The notes beneath the pieces were generated by a model that saw only the letters and a list, made by a program, of their open reading frames with translations, had not been told where the DNA came from and did no database searches. Below, piece after piece: positions 1 through 7,222 of a DNA stretch of 7,992 nucleotides (position 1 is the stretch's first letter; each line of letters opens with the position of its first letter). The position numbers were made by a program, and so were the translations under genes. Source of the stretch: Thiobacillaceae bacterium (lineage in GTDB: Bacteria; Pseudomonadota; Gammaproteobacteria; Burkholderiales; Thiobacillaceae); assembly GCA_024643305.1 (NCBI GenBank), contig JAHENE010000088.1, positions 1-7,992 of the forward strand, written 5' to 3'.

Positions 1-932
1 CGGATGGCAAGCGCTGGCAGGCGTGGGCGCGCAACGGCCTGAATGGCGTGCGCAGGCACTACACCTGGCAGGCGCATGCGCGGAAATATCTGAAGACGCT
101 GGATCAGCTTTTGTTCCGCCAGCGCAAACGCCTGCGCCGCGAGCATGCAGCCCTGCACGAAACCCATGCCCTGCCCTTGGTCCAGTCCATGGTCGTAACG
201 GATATCGACAATACCCTGACTGGCGACGAGCAAGGACTCGCCGAATTCTTAAGCTGGCTGGATGCACAACGCGGGCGTGTAGGCTTTGCCGTGGCCACAG
301 GGCGCAGCCTGGAATTGACACTGAAAGTGCTGAAGCAATGGAAAGTGCCGCGGCCGGATGTCCTCATCACCTCCGTCGGTTCTGAAATTTATTACGGCCA
401 CAAGTTCAAGCAGGATGAAGGCTGGATGCGCCACATTCGCCACGAGTGGCGGCGCGATGCACTTGAACTCCTGCTGGCAGATGTTCCCGGTCTGCGCTTG
501 CAAGGGCCGGAAGGTCAGCGCGAATTCAAACTGAGCTATTTCATTGACCCGAGCTGCGCCCCACCCACAAAGGAAATACAGGCGCTTCTGCGCAAACACC
601 GTCTGAACGCGCAGGTTATTTATTCGCATCAGGCTTATCTGGACATCCTTCCGGCGCGCGCTTCCAAAGGCCAGGCCATTCGCTATCTGGCATGGCGCTG
701 GGGCTTGCCTTTAAATTCATTTCTGGTTGCGGGCGACTCCGGCAATGACCGCGAAATGCTGTTGGGCGACACCATGGGCGTCATCGTCGGTAACCACAGC
801 GAGGAACTTGCAGATATGGAAGGGCGCGAACGCATTTACTTTGCCCACCGCCACTCTGCCGGCGGGATCGTGGAAGGGATCCAGCATTACCACTTCGCCG
901 AAAACAAACAAAAAGAGGAAACCCCCGCATGA
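1..932 (+). CDS. sps: Sucrose-phosphate synthase with C-terminal sucrose-phosphatase (HAD) domain, 3' part
   Basis: The reading frame is open from the left edge (first full codon at base 3), giving 309 visible residues and a TGA stop; the start and most of the GT4 glycosyltransferase domain lie outside. Visible residues 1-40 (WARNGLNGV, then HYTW..HA) match the end of the sucrose-phosphate synthase catalytic domain. From about residue 60 there is a HAD-superfamily domain of the sucrose-phosphatase type with all four motifs: I, DIDNT with D67 and D69 (nucleophile and acid/base); II, ATGRS with T99; III, SKGQ with K222; IV, GDSGND with D245 and D249. Family knowledge: the synthase makes sucrose-6-phosphate from UDP-glucose and fructose-6-phosphate, and the phosphatase releases sucrose; both are cytosolic. 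The intact HAD residues imply a bifunctional enzyme, unlike plant synthases whose phosphatase-like domain has lost its active site. The gene overlaps sucrose synthase by ATGA, so the two are co-transcribed. An internal GTG at 48 is not the true start. Confidence 0.92.
   Translation, partial: DGKRWQAWARNGLNGVRRHYTWQAHARKYLKTLDQLLFRQRKRLRREHAALHETHALPLVQSMVVTDIDNTLTGDEQGLAEFLSWLDAQRGRVGFAVATGRSLELTLKVLKQWKVPRPDVLITSVGSEIYYGHKFKQDEGWMRHIRHEWRRDALELLLADVPGLRLQGPEGQREFKLSYFIDPSCAPPTKEIQALLRKHRLNAQVIYSHQAYLDILPARASKGQAIRYLAWRWGLPLNSFLVAGDSGNDREMLLGDTMGVIVGNHSEELADMEGRERIYFAHRHSAGGIVEGIQHYHFAENKQKEETPA
914..920 (+). promoter_or_regulatory. Ribosome binding site for sucrose synthase
   Basis: AGAGGAA lies 8 bases before the ATG at 929, inside the last codons of the synthase/phosphatase gene. 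A good Shine-Dalgarno sequence together with the ATGA stop/start overlap supports this start and suggests both independent initiation and translational coupling. Confidence 0.75.
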
Positions 933-3313
933 ATATTCAGGAACTACAGCAAGTCCTATCCACGCATCGCTCTTTGTGGCACCAGTGGCTGCGCAATTGT
1001 CAGGCTGACGGCCGGACTTTTCTGTTGCAATCCGATTTGCAGCGGATCTGGCATGGGCTCGTTGAAGACAGCACGGACGCAGCGGGCATAGCGGCACTCT
1101 CCCCCTGGATTACACACCTTCAGGAAGTCAGCTTCGACTCACCTGCCGCCGTCTTTGCTTACCGCCCCCGCATCGGGGATTGGCGTTTTTATCATGGCCA
1201 CACCGAGCAGTTGACCCTGGAAGAAATCAACAGCAATGATTTTCTCGCATTCAAGGAGCGGCTTATTTCTCCTTCAAGCGAGCCCGTACTGGAAGTCGAT
1301 TTCGCACCTTTCAACCGCGGTTTCCCGCGACTCAAGGAATCGCGCTCCATCGGCAACGGTGTTCTGTTTCTCAACCGCCAGCTGGCCAGCCGCGTGATTG
1401 CCAAGCCGGAGGCGCTGGAAGAGAAATTACTACGTTTTCTTACGCTCCATGCCATGGAAGGCCAGCCGCTGCTTACCCATCTTGCCTACCCCGACACCGC
1501 CACACTGCGTGATGTGATTCGCCAGGCGCTCACCCGGCTGGAGAAACTCAAGCCCGACACGCCCTGGGTTGAATTTGCCCCCCACTTGCACGCCCTGGGC
1601 CTGGCTTCCGGCTGGGGCGACAGTGCCCGCCGGGTAATCGAGACCATGAGCCTGCTGCAGGATGTGCTGGAAGGACCCTCGCCCGAATCCATGGAAGCTT
1701 TTCTCGCGCGCATCCCCATGATCTCGCGGCTGCTGATCCTTTCGCCGCACGGCTATTTTGGTCAAAGCAATGTGCTGGGCAGACCCGACACCGGCGGCCA
1801 GGTGGTTTACATCCTCGATCAGGTGCGGGCGCTGGAAGCAGAGATGCGTAACCGGCTTGCACAACAAGGCGTGACCATTACGCCAAAGATCGTGATCGTC
1901 ACACGTTTGATACCCGAGGCCGAAGGCACCACCTGCGACCAGCGCATGGAAAAAGTGCATGGCACCGAGAACAGTTGGATTCTGCGAGTGCCGTTCCGGC
2001 GCGAAAACGGCGAGATTCATCCGCGCTGGATTTCACGTTTTGAAATCTGGCCCTATCTCGAGCGTTTTGCGCAGGAGGCCGGACTGGAAGTGGTGGCCGA
2101 ACTGGGCGGCCGACCTGACCTCATCATCGGCAACTATTCCGACGGCAATCTGGTTGCCAGCCTGCTGTCGCGGCAGATGGGCGTCACCCAATGCAACATT
2201 GCCCACGCTCTCGAAAAGACCAAGTACCTGCTGTCCGACCTTTACTGGCGCGACATGGATGCCAATTACCACTTTGGTTGCCAGTTCACCGCCGACCTGA
2301 TCAGCATGAACAGCGCAGACTTCATCATCACCAGCACCTACCAGGAAATCGCCGGCACACGCGACACCATCGGCCAGTATGAGGGCTATACGGCGTATAC
2401 CCTGCCGGGACTTTATCGCGTCACCCACGGCATCGATCTTTACGACCCGAAGTTCAATATCGTTTCTCCGGGTGCCGACGCCACAGTGTATTTTCCATAC
2501 CAGCAATCCCCGGACCGCCTCGCCGGCCTGCATGACGAAATCGAGCAGATGCTGTTTGGCGATGGGGGTGGTCATGCCGTGCACGGCGTATTGAGCGAGC
2601 CGAAGAAAATGCCTATTTTCACCATGGCCCGGCTTGACCGCATCAAGAACGTGACCGGACTGGTGCGCTGGTTTGGCGAGCATCCTGAGTTGCGCAACAT
2701 CGCCAACCTGATTGTGGTGGCCGGCCATGTTGACCCCAACGATTCAGGCGACACTGAGGAACGGGCCGAAATAGAGCACATGCACCGGCTGATCGAAGAG
2801 TTCGACCTGAACAGCCACCTGCGCTGGATCGGCGGCCGCCTGGACAAACAGATCACCGGCGAGTTGTACCGGGTTGTTGCCGATCACGGCGGCATTTTTG
2901 TGCAGCCCGCGCTATTCGAAGCCTTTGGTCTCACCGTGGTGGAGGCCATGGCATGTGGTTTGCCAGTTTTTGCCACCCGTTACGGCGGGCCATTGGAAAT
3001 CATTGAAGACGGGCACTCCGGGTTTCATATCGACCCCAATGACGGGGCAGACAGCGCCGAACGTATTTACCAATTCCTGCAAACCAGCCAGCAAGAAGCT
3101 GCGCACTGGCAAAGCATCTCTAATGCCGCCATCGAACGCGTGAAGGAACGTTACACATGGACGCGCTATGCCGAGCGCATGATGACACTGGCGCGCATTT
3201 ATGGTTTCTGGAAGTTTGTGCACAATCTGGAACGCGAAGAAACCCAGCGCTACCTGGAAATGTTCCATCACTTGATGTACCGTCCGCTGGCGCGGGCGGT
3301 ACCAACTTCGTAA
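929..3313 (+). CDS. susA: Sucrose synthase (GT4, retaining)
   Basis: A complete protein of 794 residues, close to the usual length of about 800 for this family. It catalyses the reversible reaction sucrose + NDP = NDP-glucose + fructose in the cytosol. Residues 1 to about 250 form the N-terminal regulatory region (with FNRGFPRLKESRSIGNGV, 128-145). The catalytic GT-B fold follows: LSPHGYFGQ (271-279) and DTGGQVVYILDQ (287-298) in the first Rossmann half, then IAHALEKTKY with H426, MARLDRIKN with R568 and K573, and the E-x7-E motif in FEAFGLTVVEAM with E664 and E672. By recalled alignment these correspond to the substrate-binding H, R/K and E/E residues of plant sucrose synthase; none is missing. 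The sequence closely resembles the Nitrosomonas europaea enzyme from memory. Bacterial enzymes often prefer ADP over UDP, but this cannot be read here. The start is fixed by the ribosome binding site and the ATGA overlap with the synthase/phosphatase gene. Pairing with a sucrose-making enzyme suggests control of an internal sucrose pool or supply of NDP-glucose for glycogen. Confidence 0.97.
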   Translation: MNIQELQQVLSTHRSLWHQWLRNCQADGRTFLLQSDLQRIWHGLVEDSTDAAGIAALSPWITHLQEVSFDSPAAVFAYRPRIGDWRFYHGHTEQLTLEEINSNDFLAFKERLISPSSEPVLEVDFAPFNRGFPRLKESRSIGNGVLFLNRQLASRVIAKPEALEEKLLRFLTLHAMEGQPLLTHLAYPDTATLRDVIRQALTRLEKLKPDTPWVEFAPHLHALGLASGWGDSARRVIETMSLLQDVLEGPSPESMEAFLARIPMISRLLILSPHGYFGQSNVLGRPDTGGQVVYILDQVRALEAEMRNRLAQQGVTITPKIVIVTRLIPEAEGTTCDQRMEKVHGTENSWILRVPFRRENGEIHPRWISRFEIWPYLERFAQEAGLEVVAELGGRPDLIIGNYSDGNLVASLLSRQMGVTQCNIAHALEKTKYLLSDLYWRDMDANYHFGCQFTADLISMNSADFIITSTYQEIAGTRDTIGQYEGYTAYTLPGLYRVTHGIDLYDPKFNIVSPGADATVYFPYQQSPDRLAGLHDEIEQMLFGDGGGHAVHGVLSEPKKMPIFTMARLDRIKNVTGLVRWFGEHPELRNIANLIVVAGHVDPNDSGDTEERAEIEHMHRLIEEFDLNSHLRWIGGRLDKQITGELYRVVADHGGIFVQPALFEAFGLTVVEAMACGLPVFATRYGGPLEIIEDGHSGFHIDPNDGADSAERIYQFLQTSQQEAAHWQSISNAAIERVKERYTWTRYAERMMTLARIYGFWKFVHNLEREETQRYLEMFHHLMYRPLARAVPTS

Positions 3314-3342
3314 ACACCTGTTCAGGCAAATACGCGCGCAGT

Positions 3343-4425
3343 TCAGCGGCCGGTTGAGCCCGGCGGCGCAGCGCGAAGGTACTGCAAAGGCCAAGATGCA
3401 GAATGGCCCAGCGCCTTGGCTGCATGCAGCGGCCAGAATGGATTGCGCAGCAGCTCGCGCCCCAACAGCACCACATCAGCCTGGCCGCTGCGGATGATGT
3501 GGTCTGCTTGCGCAGGAGATGTGATCAATCCTACCGCGGAAGTCGCGATCCCTGCTTCGCTGCGAATGCGCGCGGCAAATTCAGTCTGAAAACCTGGACC
3601 GGCAGGGACTTGCGCGATGGGCACCATGCCCGCGGAAGAAACGTCCACCAGATCGACGCCCAGAATCTTGAGTAGTCGGCACAGCTCTATGGTTTCCTCG
3701 ATATCCCAGCCGCCTTCCACCCAGTCGGTTGCTGACAAGCGCACGAATACAGGCAATTCCTGAGGCCACTCGGCACGCACAACGGTAACCACCTCCCGCA
3801 GCAGGCGGGTACGATTTTCGAAATTGCCCCCATAGGCATCGGTGCGCCGGTTGGAGAGCGGCGAAAGGAACTCATGCAGCAGGTAGCCGTGCGCCGCATG
3901 CACCTCGACCACCTGGTAACCTGCTTCGCGCGCGCGGCGTGTCGCGCTGACAAAATGATCGATCACATGGCGTATGCCTGCTTGATCCAGTTCCTGTGGA
4001 ACAGCGTAGCCTTCTCCAAAGGGCAGCGCAGAAGGGGCCACTGCCTGCCAGCCCCCTTCCGCCGTATGCAACGAGTGTTGCGGTTCCCACCCCAGACCCA
4101 CGCCCGCCTTGCGTCCGGCATGGGCAAGCTGGATGGCTGCAACGCAACCCTGGGCCTGCGCAAATCTGACAATGCGCGCCAGCGGTTCGATCTGCCCGTC
4201 CGTCCACAAGCCAAGATCCCCGGGGCTAATACGACCTTCCGGCGTCACTGCGGTTGCCTCGGTAATCTGCAGGCCAATGCCGCCCACCACCCGGCTGCCG
4301 TAATGCACGAAATGCCAGTCGCCGACTACGCCTTCATGCGCGGAGTATTGGCACATGGGAGACATGCCGATGCGATTCGGAAACTCAAGCTCTCTTAGTT
4401 TCAGGGGCTCAAAAAGATGGGGCAT
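3343..4425 (-). CDS. NADH:flavin oxidoreductase, Old Yellow Enzyme family (YqjM-like)
   Basis: A 360-residue TIM-barrel flavoenzyme that should bind FMN and use NAD(P)H to reduce activated C=C bonds, such as those of enones, in the cytosol; the physiological substrate is unknown. Motifs fit the YqjM (class III, thermophilic-like) branch: NRIGMSPMCQYS with C25 and Y27 near the flavin; AIQLAHAGRK (97-106) with Q99; EVHAAHGYLLHEFLSPLSN with the substrate-anion-binding pair H176/H179 and Y181; FVRLSA with R229; and LGRELLRNPFW with R323 for FMN phosphate. It ends in the usual QYLRA plus a short tail. The frame is open for 54 more codons to 4587, but that would run into the next gene. The ATG at 4425 begins MPHLFEPLKL, where family homology starts, and has GAGG five bases upstream, so I chose it. 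It stands alone, convergent with sucrose synthase (29 bases between stops, no clear terminator) and divergent from the CBS/nucleotidyltransferase gene. No functional link to either neighbour is evident. Confidence 0.93.
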   Translation of the reverse strand: MPHLFEPLKLRELEFPNRIGMSPMCQYSAHEGVVGDWHFVHYGSRVVGGIGLQITEATAVTPEGRISPGDLGLWTDGQIEPLARIVRFAQAQGCVAAIQLAHAGRKAGVGLGWEPQHSLHTAEGGWQAVAPSALPFGEGYAVPQELDQAGIRHVIDHFVSATRRAREAGYQVVEVHAAHGYLLHEFLSPLSNRRTDAYGGNFENRTRLLREVVTVVRAEWPQELPVFVRLSATDWVEGGWDIEETIELCRLLKILGVDLVDVSSAGMVPIAQVPAGPGFQTEFAARIRSEAGIATSAVGLITSPAQADHIIRSGQADVVLLGRELLRNPFWPLHAAKALGHSASWPLQYLRAAPPGSTGR

Positions 4426-4430
4426 ATCAA

Positions 4431-4434
4431 CCTC
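4431..4434 (-). promoter_or_regulatory. Ribosome binding site for the flavin oxidoreductase
   Basis: On the minus strand GAGG is followed by TTGAT and then the ATG at 4425, a spacing of 5 bases. This decides the start codon against the longer in-frame extension, which would overlap the divergent gene. Confidence 0.65.
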
Positions 4435-4500
4435 GATTCGTTTTTTCAAGTTTAGGTGTTCCAACGCGTCTTGGGGAGCCCCCGGTCCTCTGCTGCGCCA

Positions 4501-4516
4501 TGTTCCTTGCAGAACA
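4501..4516. repeat. Small inverted repeat TGTTC-N6-GAACA (possible operator)
   Basis: TGTTC (4501-4505) and GAACA (4512-4516) form a perfect 5-base inverted repeat with a 6-base centre. It overlaps the -35 candidate of the rightward promoter and lies near the minus-strand TTGACA, where a dimeric regulator could affect both directions. Such short repeats arise by chance and I cannot assign it to a regulator. Confidence 0.25.
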
Positions 4517-4536
4517 AGCGGGCGCCTGTCAATAAT
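4507..4536 (+). promoter_or_regulatory. Candidate sigma70 promoter for the CBS/nucleotidyltransferase-exonuclease operon
   Basis: The -35 candidate is TTGCAG (4507-4512), weak after TTG. The -10 candidate is AATAAT (4531-4536), five of six matches to TATAAT, 18 bases downstream. Transcription would start near 4543 and leave a leader of about 28 bases before the ATG at 4571. It sits in the only AT-rich stretch near the gene start, which supports placement but not strength. Confidence 0.4.
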
Positions 4537-4559
4537 GTAAAGTAAACCAAAGTCATAAC

Positions 4560-4567
4560 GGGGGAAG
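4560..4567 (+). promoter_or_regulatory. Ribosome binding site for the CBS/nucleotidyltransferase gene
   Basis: GGGGGAAG ends 3 bases before the ATG at 4571, with its GGGGA core about 5 bases away. It is a purine-rich but imperfect Shine-Dalgarno sequence and supports the first ATG as the start. Confidence 0.5.
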
Positions 4568-4570
4568 TCA

Positions 4571-6460
4571 ATGGCAGAGTCTGTCAACTCGGTGATTCAA
4601 GCTACTGCAGATCATTTGGCCCAGTACGCGCCGTTTGACCAGATGGAGCGTGAACACTTGTTGTGGATGGCACAGAAGTTAACACTGGGCTATTTTGCGA
4701 AAGGGGAAGTCATCCTTTCCCCCGAACAGACAGAAAATGTGCGGTTTTTCGTCATCAAGCAGGGGGTGGTACAGGGCGATCAGGGGGTCAGCCAGACAAC
4801 AGAAGAAAGCACCTGGCTTGAACTGCATGAGGGCGAATGTTTTCCTTTGGGCGCGCTCCTTGCCAGTCGTCCTGTCACCAGCACATATCGCGCGAACAGC
4901 GATGTCTTCTGCTATGTATTGCCGGCAGAGGATTTCTTGCAACTGACCCGTCTGAGCGAGGCGTTTTACGACTTTTGCACCCGTCGCATCGCCAACCTGC
5001 TCGAACAGTCACAACACATCATTCAGGCCGGCTATTCCAAAGCCAGCGCAGAACAACAATCGATGCGCAGCAATCTTTCGGCCATCATCCGGCGCGAACC
5101 GGTGAGCTGTTCTCCGGCAAGCTCCATCAGGGAAGCGTTGCAGATGATGCAGGATCACGGCGTAGGCGCGATGATTGCCGTCGAAAACGGCATCCCTCAG
5201 GGCATCCTGACGCTGCACGATGTATTGAGCCGGGTGGCCTTGGCAGAAATCGATCTTGCCAGGCCGGTCATCGATATCATGAGCACGAACCTCACCACGC
5301 TGCCACCCCACGCGCCCGCCCATGAAGCGGCGCTTGCCATGGCGAAAGAGGGTATCCGTCACGTGCTGGTGACAGACAACAGACGCCTGGTCGGCGTGGT
5401 TTCGGAGAAAGACTTGTTTTCCCTGCGACGCGTGGGCCTCAGCCAAATCAGTACCACCATACGCCATGCCAAAACACTGGCATCGCTTAAGCAGAGCGCA
5501 CGCGACATCCAGCAACTTGCCCGTAACATGCTGGCCCAGGGCGTTGCGGCTGAGCAGCTGACCCAGATCATCACCACGCTCAATGATCTGCTGACCACGC
5601 GCATCATCGAGCTGGAATTGCATGACAGTCCGGCTCAGGACATCGATTTTTGCTGGCTGGCTTTGGGCTCGGAAGGCCGTTTCGAACAGACGCTGAATAC
5701 CGATCAGGACAACGGAATCATCTTCGCCCTCAAGGAAAACGAAGACCCCGCAACGCTGCGCGATGTATTGTTGCCTTTTGCCAAGCGAATCAATCTTGCC
5801 CTGGCAGAGTGCGGCTTCCCCCTGTGCGGCGGCGATGTCATGGCGTCAAATCCAAAGTGGTGTTTGTCTCTGCAGGAATGGCAGAACACCTTCGACAACT
5901 GGATATATCACGGCGCCCCGATGGATCTGTTGCATTCGACCATCTTCTTTGATTTCCGCCCGCTCTACGGTGCGGCACACCTGGGAACAAAACTGCGCGA
6001 ATGGCTGCAAACGGCCGCGCCGAAAAACTCACGCTTCCTGCATCAGCTCGCCGTCAACGCGCTGCGCAATCGCCCCCCCCTGGGCATGGTTCGCGACTTT
6101 GTGACCGGCAAGGACCATACCATTGATCTCAAAATGAATGGCATTACGCCTTTCGTCGATGCTGCGCGAATTTACAGCCTGGCCATTGGTGGCTCGCAAA
6201 CCAATACGCTGCAGCGTCTGCGCGAAATAGCGGCTCCGCTGAACATCAGCGTCCGTGATATCGAGGCCTACTGCGAGGCTTTTCTGTTTATTCAACTGCT
6301 GCGCTTGCGTTTGCACCATGCACAAAACGAAAAGGGTGAAACCCTCAGCAACCGCGTGGACCCCGATACGCTAAACAATCTGGACCGGCGCATTCTCAAG
6401 GAGGCCTTTCGGCAGGCGCGCAAACTGCAGACCAAGTTGGGCCTGGACTATCAGGTATGA
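4571..6460 (+). CDS. Putative nucleotidyltransferase with cNMP-binding-like and CBS domains (DUF294 family)
   Basis: A 629-residue soluble protein with a four-part layout typical of DUF294 proteins. Residues about 20-140 are a cyclic-nucleotide-binding-like beta-barrel (VRFFVIKQGVVQ, then FPLGALLASRPVTSTYRA). Residues about 172-226 and 236-291 are two CBS domains (IREALQMMQDHGVGAMIAVE, ILTLHDVL; then MSTNLTTLPP, GIRHVLVTD, LVGVVSEKDL), a module that usually senses adenine nucleotides. Residues about 320-460 are a GlnD-like nucleotidyltransferase domain with LALGSEGRFEQTLNTDQDN, where G366, S367, R370, E372, D378 and D380 form the expected metal and nucleotide site. The rest is the alpha-helical DUF294 C-terminal domain. 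By analogy with GlnD it may attach a nucleotide to a protein or small molecule, but no substrate is known. The barrel lacks the usual phosphate-binding GE and R-[ST]-A residues, so cAMP binding is doubtful. It overlaps the exonuclease gene by ATGA and lies near an acetate-permease-like symporter, suggesting a role in transport or carbon-status control. A run of eight C occurs at 6073-6080. Confidence 0.88.
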   Translation: MAESVNSVIQATADHLAQYAPFDQMEREHLLWMAQKLTLGYFAKGEVILSPEQTENVRFFVIKQGVVQGDQGVSQTTEESTWLELHEGECFPLGALLASRPVTSTYRANSDVFCYVLPAEDFLQLTRLSEAFYDFCTRRIANLLEQSQHIIQAGYSKASAEQQSMRSNLSAIIRREPVSCSPASSIREALQMMQDHGVGAMIAVENGIPQGILTLHDVLSRVALAEIDLARPVIDIMSTNLTTLPPHAPAHEAALAMAKEGIRHVLVTDNRRLVGVVSEKDLFSLRRVGLSQISTTIRHAKTLASLKQSARDIQQLARNMLAQGVAAEQLTQIITTLNDLLTTRIIELELHDSPAQDIDFCWLALGSEGRFEQTLNTDQDNGIIFALKENEDPATLRDVLLPFAKRINLALAECGFPLCGGDVMASNPKWCLSLQEWQNTFDNWIYHGAPMDLLHSTIFFDFRPLYGAAHLGTKLREWLQTAAPKNSRFLHQLAVNALRNRPPLGMVRDFVTGKDHTIDLKMNGITPFVDAARIYSLAIGGSQTNTLQRLREIAAPLNISVRDIEAYCEAFLFIQLLRLRLHHAQNEKGETLSNRVDPDTLNNLDRRILKEAFRQARKLQTKLGLDYQV

Positions 6461-7161
6461 GTTGGCTGGAAAGACTCTTCGGCAATAAAGTTGAACTGAC
6501 GCCCCAACAGGCGCAACGACTGGCTGCCTGGCAGTCACTACCTACGCCACCTCAGGGCCTGCCCATGAACGAATGCCGCTTCGTGGTCGTGGACGTAGAA
6601 AGCAGCGGGCTCAACCTTTCAAAGGACCGCTTGATCGCCATCGGCGCTGTCGCTGTTACCAACGGTGAAGTCCAGCTGAACGACAGTTTCGAAATCGTGC
6701 TGCAACAAGCACGTGTCAGCGAGAAAGAGAACATCCTGATCCACGGCATAGGCGGCGCTGCCCAGCGAGAAGGAGTGTTGCCTGCGGATGCCTTGCTCAC
6801 ATTCCTCGAATATCTGGGCAAGGATCCCCTGATCGCTTTTCATGTTGCATTCGACGAGTCCATGATCAGCCGAGCCATGAAAACCTTTTTGGGCCTCAAT
6901 TTTCGCCATGCCTGGGCCGACCTGGCTTATGTGGCGCCTGCGCTTTATCCGCAGTTGGCACGTCAGCTTCGTTCGCTGGATGACTGGATGGGCGTTTTCA
7001 AGATCAGCAACTATGCACGACACAATGCCCTGGCCGATGCCCTGGCCACAGCCGAATTGCTGCTGGCGTTAAGGCAAAAACTGGCAAGCCGTGGGATGAC
7101 CAGTTTTCCTGGGCTGAAAGCCCTGGAACGAGAGCGGCGGCGTCAAATGCAAACCCTCTAG
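6457..7161 (+). CDS. 3'-5' exonuclease, DEDDh family (DNA polymerase III epsilon-like)
   Basis: A 234-residue protein with all five residues of the DEDDh exonuclease site: Exo I VVVDVESSGLN with D46 and E48, Exo II AFHVAFDESM with D133, and Exo III ARHNALADA with H189 and D194. Such enzymes remove nucleotides from 3' ends of DNA or RNA using two metal ions. It has only the single nuclease domain plus a 35-residue N-terminal tail (MSWLERLFGNK) and a basic C-terminus (ERERRRQ), so it is probably not the replicative proofreading subunit dnaQ. The start overlaps the preceding stop as ATGA and has no good ribosome binding site (only a weak AGG too close to the ATG), so translation is likely coupled to the upstream gene. 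An alternative ATG at residue 37, just before Exo I, would keep the whole domain, but the coupled start fits better. It is followed by a strong terminator. The tight pairing with a putative nucleotidyltransferase suggests a joint function, which is inference. Confidence 0.9.
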   Translation: MSWLERLFGNKVELTPQQAQRLAAWQSLPTPPQGLPMNECRFVVVDVESSGLNLSKDRLIAIGAVAVTNGEVQLNDSFEIVLQQARVSEKENILIHGIGGAAQREGVLPADALLTFLEYLGKDPLIAFHVAFDESMISRAMKTFLGLNFRHAWADLAYVAPALYPQLARQLRSLDDWMGVFKISNYARHNALADALATAELLLALRQKLASRGMTSFPGLKALERERRRQMQTL

Positions 7162-7176
7162 CAACCCCGCAAAAAC

Positions 7177-7209
7177 AAAGACCCCCGCCTAAGCGGGGGT
7201 CTTTTATTT
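7177..7209. terminator. Bidirectional intrinsic terminator
   Basis: A perfect 12-base-pair stem (AAAGACCCCCGC, 7177-7188, with its complement 7193-7204) has a CTAA loop (7189-7192) and runs into TTTTATTT on the plus strand. The A-rich left flank (7171-7179) gives a U-rich tail on the minus strand too. It lies 15 bases after the exonuclease stop and 18 bases beyond the symporter stop, so it can end both convergent transcripts. Confidence 0.93.
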
Positions 7210-7222
7210 CACTGAGGACAAA

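Larger units (their letters stand above)
4426..4570. other. Divergent intergenic region
   Basis: This 145-base region separates the leftward flavin oxidoreductase from the rightward CBS/nucleotidyltransferase gene and must hold the promoters of both unless longer transcripts enter. The rightward promoter candidate is listed separately. For the leftward gene I see a perfect TTGACA on the minus strand (4532 to 4527) but no convincing -10 at 16-18 bases (CAAGGA at 17), so its promoter is unresolved. A T6 run at 4441-4446 lies just upstream of the leftward ribosome binding site. No small ORF or RNA gene was recognised. Confidence 0.6.

Noticed and set aside
1430..2728. Long open frames antisense to sucrose synthase (196 and 231 codons)
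   Set aside because: They lie fully opposite a highly conserved gene, show no recognisable domain, and such antisense frames are common in GC-rich coding DNA.
3349..3364. GCCGG/CCGGC hairpin near the susA/oxidoreductase junction
   Set aside because: It has only a 5-bp stem, lies inside the oxidoreductase coding end, and has no U-tract on either strand, so it is not a credible terminator.
3874..4398. 174-codon open frame antisense to the flavin oxidoreductase
   Set aside because: The product has no recognisable motif, and the opposite strand encodes a complete enzyme with all family motifs.
4426..4587. 54-codon in-frame N-terminal extension of the flavin oxidoreductase
   Set aside because: It would overlap the start of the divergent gene, has no family homology, and the ATG at 4425 has its own ribosome binding site and matches the family N-terminus.
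5009..5623. 204-codon open frame antisense to the CBS/nucleotidyltransferase gene
   Set aside because: It is a composition shadow; the plus-strand protein shows clear CBS domain motifs throughout this stretch.
6457..7161. Assignment of the exonuclease as dnaQ (replicative proofreading subunit)
   Set aside because: The context (operon with a DUF294 protein next to a symporter), the N-terminal tail and the lack of the usual rnhA neighbour argue for a dedicated DEDDh paralogue.
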